A stretch of DNA of 64,000 bases from Lepidodermella squamata (lineage: Eukaryota; Gastrotricha): the NCBI GenBank assembly GCA_047495785.1, contig JBLDXI010000015.1, positions 558,001 through 622,000 on the forward strand, given 5' to 3'. Below are positions 57,733 to 64,000 of the stretch, piece by piece. A program made the position numbers and the translations under genes. The notes under the pieces are model-generated. The model saw only the letters and a list, made by a program, of their open reading frames with translations, searched no databases and was not told the origin of the DNA. Position 1 is the first letter of the stretch; every line of letters starts with the position of its first letter.

Positions 57733-59091
57733 ATGATGATTCTCACAGCTTTTACTTACACTTTGGCTCTTGCTTCACTTAGCGTAGCTGATTTCACGGC
57801 ATGGACTAACTCAGGTGGCGACCAGGCTCACAGTGGCTACAAACCCGTGGCTATTGGGGAGGAGCTGGATACTGTCTATTGGAGGCTAACAACGCTACTC
57901 GATTCAGATTTCGCGTCTAACGATCAAATATTAGCTTACAACAATACGATCATCCAAATAGGCGATAAGGGGCGAATCTATATTCTAGGCTCTGAAAACG
58001 GTGAGATCGTCAAAATCATGAACCTAAACATTCCCACCGAGCCTCAAGCTGCTACTACATGCCACCAGCCGATAATCAGCGAATTCGATCAAGTCGGGTT
58101 TCTATTTGTCCGATGCGAATCTGTCGAATCCTCAGCGGCAACTCGAGTCGATATGTTTGCCATTAATTTGCAGACCTACAACATCAGTGGGTCGTACACG
58201 TTCAACACAGCTGCCTACACGCCTTCGAACAATTTCGCTAGTGCTGTTAGCTCCGACACCGGATACTGGTACGCTGTCTCGTCGGATGCGAAGAATGTAA
58301 TTGGTTTCTACGATGCAAGGAACCTGAACAAACCAGCGATAGAGATCGAAATTCCAACTATTGAAAAATCTGAAGTTTTCGCAGCTTCGGTCTTCGACAA
58401 AACTCGCCTGTTTGTGTCACACAGGTTTTCCCTCACCGAAATTGATGGCATTACCGGGCAGATCAAAGATACAATCATTTTCCAAGATCCGAGCGATCCA
58501 ACCTCAGCTTCTGCCCATTTCGTGCCAATAATAGCTGGGAAATTCGCGATCATCACGAGTTTGACCTGTTCTGGCTCATCTTGCGAGGTCAATATCCATG
58601 GTATTGACATATTAGGGCCTAAATTGGTCTTAATATGGTCGCATACTAATTTTAGCAGCAATGCTAATGACATGCTGAGCATTGCTAGCGATGGCGAATC
58701 GGTTTATATTCTCGACAACGACCGGACGAGCATTGCTGTTCTCAGCATTGATGACGGCACTTTGGTCTCGAGGTTTCGGTGTAACAACTTGGGAGCGGCT
58801 AGAAGTGCCCGGCCTTACACTATCGTCACAGGGGATTTTGTGTTCTCTGAGGCCTGTAAAGGTCTTTCGATGATGAATAAGAATACGGGTGAATTGATTG
58901 ACCAGAATCACGACTCAGTCTCTGGGTTGGCGTATTACAAGAATCAGGTCTATTTTCGGCAATATGATCCACAGAGCAAGAACCAAAAAATTGGCTCTTA
59001 TCAGCTACTGCTCAAGTCAGTTGGCACGAAACCAGCATACAGTTGGGGTTTCGCCCTAGCTTTGATATTTGCTGGATATTCAAGATGGTAA
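57733..59091 (+). CDS. Secreted PQQ-like beta-propeller protein 1, possibly GPI-anchored
   Basis: Intronless, 452 residues. Signal peptide MMILTAFTYTLALASLSVA, then WTNSGGDQAHSGY, the usual opening of PQQ-type propellers (W..gG...H.gy). Repeated blade motifs follow, of the type 'Y-I-L-x-x-x-x-G': RIYILGSENGEIV, LTEIDGITGQI, VYILDNDRTSIAV, LSIDDGTLV. Several paired Cys (LTCSGSSC) suggest extracellular disulphides. It ends with a hydrophobic tail (YSWGFALALIFAGY) that could be a GPI-attachment signal. Residues that bind PQQ or metal in true quinoproteins cannot be assigned, so an enzyme activity is not claimed. AATAAA at 59155-59160. Confidence 0.7.
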   Translation: MMILTAFTYTLALASLSVADFTAWTNSGGDQAHSGYKPVAIGEELDTVYWRLTTLLDSDFASNDQILAYNNTIIQIGDKGRIYILGSENGEIVKIMNLNIPTEPQAATTCHQPIISEFDQVGFLFVRCESVESSAATRVDMFAINLQTYNISGSYTFNTAAYTPSNNFASAVSSDTGYWYAVSSDAKNVIGFYDARNLNKPAIEIEIPTIEKSEVFAASVFDKTRLFVSHRFSLTEIDGITGQIKDTIIFQDPSDPTSASAHFVPIIAGKFAIITSLTCSGSSCEVNIHGIDILGPKLVLIWSHTNFSSNANDMLSIASDGESVYILDNDRTSIAVLSIDDGTLVSRFRCNNLGAARSARPYTIVTGDFVFSEACKGLSMMNKNTGELIDQNHDSVSGLAYYKNQVYFRQYDPQSKNQKIGSYQLLLKSVGTKPAYSWGFALALIFAGYSRW

Positions 59092-59833
59092 TGACAATTC
59101 ACAAAACCGATGTGACTTGACTTGAGACTTGATAATGAGATAATTATATTCCAAAATAAAAAGTTAAATGGAACATTTAGCCATTTTGGTCTCGTATAAT
59201 CATGTCGTATGAGTCTGATAATCATTGGCTACCAAGATCCGCAAAGGTGAATTGATGGTTGCGAACCTGGTCCACATATTTGTCATTAACCATTATGGCA
59301 GCCGCGTCTATTCATTTGGAGAAAAAACTGTCGATATCCAGACGGGATTACATAACAAATTTACACACATAGTCACAGCTAGTTCCTAGGAGTCGTCTAA
59401 TCAACAGCAGATTCATGTTCCTCACAGATGTACGCAACAGAATGAGATTCGGAGCCGTGGTGAGGAGGGTGAAGAGCCGGATCCACCAGGAGGACTCTAT
59501 GGGTTGGCAAGCTTCAAGGTTGGCTGGCAGCAGCAGTCATCTCCAGCTTGGAACCTGTGCGAACGCTTCAAAGTGACACGGGAATATGGCCCAATTGTAT
59601 GCACAACAAAGGAAACAACCTAGATATAAAAACTGAAAAAATCGCTGCGACGTACACAGAAATCCATTTTGCGGCGTCTAGACAATATGTTATCACGACA
59701 ATACTTATCGCCCATAAAATACTATAAATCGTGGTTCGCCCAGTTCAGAATCAACCTTATCAGTTGTAAGTGCGCGGCAAGGCTATGAAAGCAACCAGTT
59801 TCCTTTTCAATACTATAACCCAATTCGACAAAA
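59092..59833. other. Intergenic region between the two propeller genes
   Basis: AATAAA of the first gene at 59155 and a TATA-like TATAAAT at 59723-59729 for the second. An open, GC-richer stretch at about 59450-59620 on the plus strand has no Met start and no recognised domain. Confidence 0.45.
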
Positions 59834-61171
59834 ATGTACACACTAGCTGTGAGTTTTTCACTTTTAATTGTTTCAAGCCAAACTTGCACTGCTCAATGGA
59901 TTAACGCGGGAGGCGATCATGCCCATACCGGCTTTAAAAACGAAACTCTGGGACCGTACGCGTGGAATTTCACTACCACCGAAAGATGGACGACAAATCT
60001 CCACACCGTTAATCCAACAAATCCAACCCAACTGCTCGCCTTCAACAATATGGTTATAGCAAGCGATGACAGATACGTTTATATACTAGACTCTGCATCC
60101 GGAAACATGGAGTGATTCCTCTTGCCCATGCAATCGGTTGTCGGTCGCCTCGGCCTCCAGAGCCTAATCGCCCGATTCGACGATTCCGACTTCGTTTACA
60201 TGCGATATGACTCCAAGGTCGATAGTGATGAGACATTGACTTATAACCTTCGCTTTGATCTAGGAAAGCAACAAATTGCCGATTTTTGGTATGCAAACTA
60301 CACGGGCGGAATGTCGAGCTCTTTCGTAAGCTCAGCTAGCGACTACTGGTATCTTATCTCGCCAGGCAACCCTGAATCTATCAGCTATTTCTATACTAAC
60401 CTCATGGGATTCCCATACGTGAAAGTACCGCTCGCATTGAGAGGGACCAGCATCTACGCATCATCTGTTAGCACCGACAATCGACTTTTTGTCAGCCATG
60501 CCTTTTCACTGACGGAATTGGACCCTAAAACTGGCGACATCATTCAAACTTTGCAGGTTCAAGATGTGAATAAAAAGGGGGCAAATATGTACCCCTACAC
60601 CCCTATATTGATGAAAAATATGGCTATAGCCCTTAGCATGACTTGCAGTGCGACGACCTGCTCCGTCAACATGCATGGAATTGACATCTCAGTCAAGGGG
60701 AAAATCTTTGAAAAATGGCGGAACAATGGACTCATATCCGATCCTGAAGATAGTGACAGCGTTGCAACTGATGGTGTTAAGATTTATTTCATTGATCGTA
60801 ATCGATTTGCTCTAGTTGAACTGGATTTCGCGACCGGCAATCTGATTAACGTTTACGTTTGTGGACTACTTGGAGATGAATTCAGTCCCAAGCCTAGGAC
60901 TATCGTATTGGCCGATTATGTTATCTCCGAGGCATGCGGTGCCATTTCTGTGTTCGATCGAACACATGCAAAGTTCGTTGTGAAGAACCTTGGCACAGGC
61001 AATGGGCTTACCTACTACAAAAAGAGAATATTCTTTCGGAAAACGGATCCATCCTCGAAGAATGTAGCTTTCAAGTGTGTTGAACTTGACGCTTCTCAGT
61101 CTGGCTCCTCCTTCACAATCAGCATTTTCTTACTAGCTTTTTCACATTCTTTTGCTGCCTTCGCATTCTAA
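59834..61171 (+). pseudogene. Secreted PQQ-like beta-propeller protein 2, frame interrupted by TGA
   Basis: Paralogue of the preceding gene: signal peptide MYTLAVSFSLLIVSS, WINAGGDHAHTGF, VYILDSASG, LTELDPKTGDII, MTCSATTCSVNMHGID, VELDFATGNL, and a hydrophobic tail (FTISIFLLAFSHSFAAF) as in the first. The frame has an in-frame TGA at 60113-60115, after SASGNME, and continues in the same frame at LIARFDDSDFV. Two readings: (1) a nonsense codon or a local double frameshift, since the 20 residues around it do not match the paralogue well; (2) a 51-nt intron 60112-60162 (GTGATT...CAGAG) which would rejoin in frame but delete a blade strand. I favour a damaged gene. AATAAA at 61268-61273. Confidence 0.6.
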
Positions 61172-61816
61172 AGTGGTTTTCATCAGCAGTGTGGCTACTG
61201 TGTTTGGATCCATGTTAAAATACGTTTTAAACGCGTCAGAATTGTTTTCATGAATGTCAAATTAAGAAATAAAATTGAGAATAACCAATTTGTTCATTGT
61301 TCATCATTTAATAATCAGGTTCGATTGCAGGTTGATGGCTGCAGTTATTCCAAATTCCAAATAGTTCATTCTTCGTTAATTGTCGGGAAAATTCAGGAAA
61401 AATCAAGAGTATAAGCAAAAAACTTGCCCACTTCGAACAATCAATATTTTCAATGTAAAGAGGAAATCCTAATTACTTGTTACAATTTTGAACAATGCCC
61501 TTGGCCTTTTCAAATTGAAGCTCCCTGTGCCGCATAGGTAGTAAGGGCGCAAAAGTAGTACTGTTTGTTGTCCGAAATTAGTTTTAGTGACCTCAACGAA
61601 CTCACCATATCGAAGTACCATCCAATACAATATTTGCTCATGAACACGAGTTCATAGCCCGCTTGGCTCCTCATCGCCCGCCAACGGGGCCCGTTAATTA
61701 ACCGAGCCGCACTAGGGCTTCCAAGTCAAAGTTACTTTTCGACCCTTAGCGCTTAGTTACTTGTAAGAGATATATATGTACATATTAAGTGTATTTGTTT
61801 CTACAATTTTTTGTAA
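61172..61816. other. Intergenic region
   Basis: 3' UTR of the second propeller gene and leader of the protease gene. No other gene recognised. Confidence 0.5.
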
Positions 61817-64000
61817 ATGATGTTTTTGAAAATGCAGCTTGCTTGGTACATTTGTGCTATTTTAGCCTTTGCTCGCCAAAATCAGGCATGCAAGCCATCG
61901 GTCACTCATTCCCTGAGTTTAATCAGGTCTCAGCTAGCAGGCGTTGAACTCAACAGTGGCGCAGCTTACCGAGCACAACGCGCCGATCAAGAAGAAGTGT
62001 TTCAAGGAAAATGCGGCAAGAATATGTTCATTTTCAATTCGAGCGACGTATGGTCTTCTGGAGTAGTCGGAGGAGCCCCAGCTCCTCTTTACAAGTGAGA
62101 TTGTGTTCTTACTTACCCGAATTACATTGTCCATTATTCTCTTGTGCAAGGTATCCTTGGCTTGCTCGCTTGGAAATAACAACCTCGCCAGGACAGATAA
62201 CATCTTCTGTAAGCGCTGTCATCATCGATGACCGTTACCTTCTCACGTCTGCAAAAGCCATAATGTAAATATAATCTTATTGATTTCAGCAATAAACATT
62301 GATCTTTTGATTAGGGAATTTGGAATCGAACCTAGCGCCAAGTTTTATCCTGTGCAAATCAAAGCAATTTTCGGCGATCTCGACTCGACTATCAAAGAGT
62401 CCACCGAATTTACAATTGTAGCCGAAGATTACACTTGGCACCCGTTGTTCGCAGTTGAACCGTTGCGTTATGATTTTGCGATAATCAAACTGTCGAAGAG
62501 TCTCGAATTCACGGGTAATTGGGCTGTACAGAAAATCTGCCTGCCAACATCCTGCACTGATGAATGCAATCAGGCTGGCAGTAGAGTTGCTATAGCTGGT
62601 AAAGTTTTATGTCGAAAATTACAAGCCATTCTCACTCAACAATTTATTCATAGGATGGGGGTCCAACATCGATCTTGCGTGGCCTACACCTTCTAACTTG
62701 CTGCAGGAAACTTATTTAAGTATCGCGGATCGCTGGCGATGCATGCATGAGTTCAATTCAACCGCATCGTATATTACTGACGAAATGATGTGTGCAGAAG
62801 GATCGGCAACCATCGGGCCGAGACGTTACGACCAAGGAACGCCGCTGGTCTACACTAACGGCTTGAGTTACACGCTATGCGGCACCTTTTCAGACTCTGC
62901 TATGGACAAATCATTAAGCATATTGTAGGTGTTACATGCGTAGAATCAGATTCTGCTTCAGCGAAGCTTTTACAAGACCGCTTGCTAATTGCTAATCGCT
63001 AACTGACAATCGAAATTTTTCCAGCGCTCGGGTTTGCTCCGTTTTGCCGTGGATTCACAACGTGATGAGCCAAAAAAACGCCGCAATACCTCCGACCCCA
63101 AAATTCTTCAGCAAGTGCGGTCATTCCATGTACTTCAACAATTATAAACAACAGGGAGACGCTATCACGGGCGGTTCAATAGCTTTACCCTACCAGTTTC
63201 CGTGGTACGAATCATTTCCGCTTTGCTATACGAAAAATATATCTAGGATTCGTTAAAAGGTACGTTCGACTTGAGGTTACCTACACTGACTTGTCAGTCT
63301 ACGGTTGCGGTGGAACGATCATCAGCGAAAAGTAATTCTGAATGGTTAAAAACTAAAACCAAACTTTTTACATTTTGACATTAGTCACATTCTATCTGCT
63401 GCTCACTGCTTCGTGTTTCCAGGGAAGCGTCTAAAGTAAGCGTTTTGTAAACTATGATAATTCAGAGTGATTTAATTATTCCGCGAGGTTTTTTCATCTT
63501 GAATATATTTCAGATCTGTTGATGTTTTTTTCGCTGAGCGGAACCGAACGAAAACGAAACATAAGCGCTTCATGACCTCACCTGCATCTTACGTCAAAAT
63601 TCACGAACGTTACAGAGAGAAGACCATTGTAAATGACATTGCCCTGATAAGATTGCCAAGTGGGAATCTCATTAAATAATTTCACATTTTTTTGGCAATG
63701 AAATACTCCTTTTCAGAATATTTGGATTTTGACGCTGATTGGAAGGTACAACCAGCTTGTCTGCCCACGTCTGCTAGTGACGACTGTCCGGTTGGAACCA
63801 TGATGACTGCCGCAGGTATTGCTTGAGCTGCATTGACAGTTAACCTGGCTAACAGCTTTCTTTCAGGATTTGGTGACACGAGTTATCGTGGTCTTCCGTC
63901 TGATGTGCTCCGTTGGGTGACTATGCCCGTAGTAAGCGAAGAGGAATGCAAGGCACATTTTGCAAGCGGCACGACGCCTATTTCTGATTCACAGATATGC
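61817..64000 (+). CDS. Two-domain trypsin-like (S1) serine protease; first domain catalytically dead; cut by window edge
   Basis: Ten exons visible: 61817-62094, 62151-62264, 62315-62598, 62654-62924, 63025-63204, 63260-63331, 63385-63435, 63514-63659, 63717-63815, 63867 to the edge; phases agree throughout. Signal peptide (MQLAWYICAILAFARQ). Domain 1 starts after VVGGAPAPLYKYPWLARL. The His motif is replaced by LLTSAKAIM, Asp is kept (YDFAIIKL), and the GDSGGP motif is YDQGTP, so both His and Ser are lost: a pseudo-protease. It closes with CSVLPWIHNVM. Domain 2 follows directly: KCGHSM, ITGGSIALPYQFPW, CGGTIISENHILSAAHCFVF (true catalytic His), VNDIALIRL (catalytic Asp), CLPTSA, AAGFGD. Its Ser lies beyond the window. 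One polypeptide with a regulatory dead unit before an apparently active one is known from clip-type and other invertebrate polyproteases. An additional start Met at 61832 is possible. Confidence 0.8.

Overview
This is a stretch of animal nuclear genome, not bacterial. Genes are split by many short introns (mostly about 45-60 nt, GT-AG, pyrimidine-rich acceptors ending TTTCAG or TTTTAG). The products are typical metazoan extracellular modules: EGF-like, C-type lectin, MAM, LDL-receptor class A, SOCS box, Cys-loop ion channel, class C GPCR and trypsin-like domains. Gene density and intron size point to a compact-genome invertebrate (an appendicularian, a small annelid or something similar), but the sequence alone does not fix the phylum. 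I assembled gene models by hand by joining exons whose reading frame and splice phase agree; exon lists are given in each entry.

Layout. 1-19,400: four tandem minus-strand genes of one family. Each has a signal peptide, a row of EGF-like exons, an unusual acidic propeptide, a furin-type RRRKR site, a linker of about 100 residues and a papain-type (C1A) cysteine protease. The first copy runs off the left edge, copy A (8,013-10,747) and copy B (12,872-16,522) are intact, and copy C (17,080-19,386) has a frame-breaking exon. All four share a near-identical 22-nt element 102-110 bp upstream of the ATG. A plus-strand lectin gene with EGF and four C-type-lectin units (3,657-7,251) lies between the first two copies and has an in-frame TGA. 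20,004-21,068: an ankyrin/SOCS-box gene. 21,162-35,100: one gene of about 4,300 residues with roughly 21 MAM units, about ten LDLa units, one membrane helix and a short tail. 35,804-37,157: a Cys-loop receptor subunit.

37,621-56,377: three GABA-B-like class C GPCR paralogues with identical intron positions. The first two lie in a 3.3-kb direct duplication that includes their flanks. A 4.8-kb Jockey-type non-LTR retrotransposon sits between the duplicates in antisense. Two small secreted-protein genes (phospholipase A2-like and galaxin-like) lie before the third receptor. 57,733-61,171: two tandem secreted beta-propeller (PQQ-like) genes, the second with a broken frame. 61,817-64,000: a two-domain serine protease whose first domain has lost its catalytic His and Ser; it runs off the right edge.

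Almost every gene encodes a secreted or cell-surface protein, and most families are locally duplicated. Several copies show fresh damage (TGA codons, an indel), so this looks like a birth-and-death region for surface and secreted proteins. I found no rRNA, tRNA or CRISPR-like feature.
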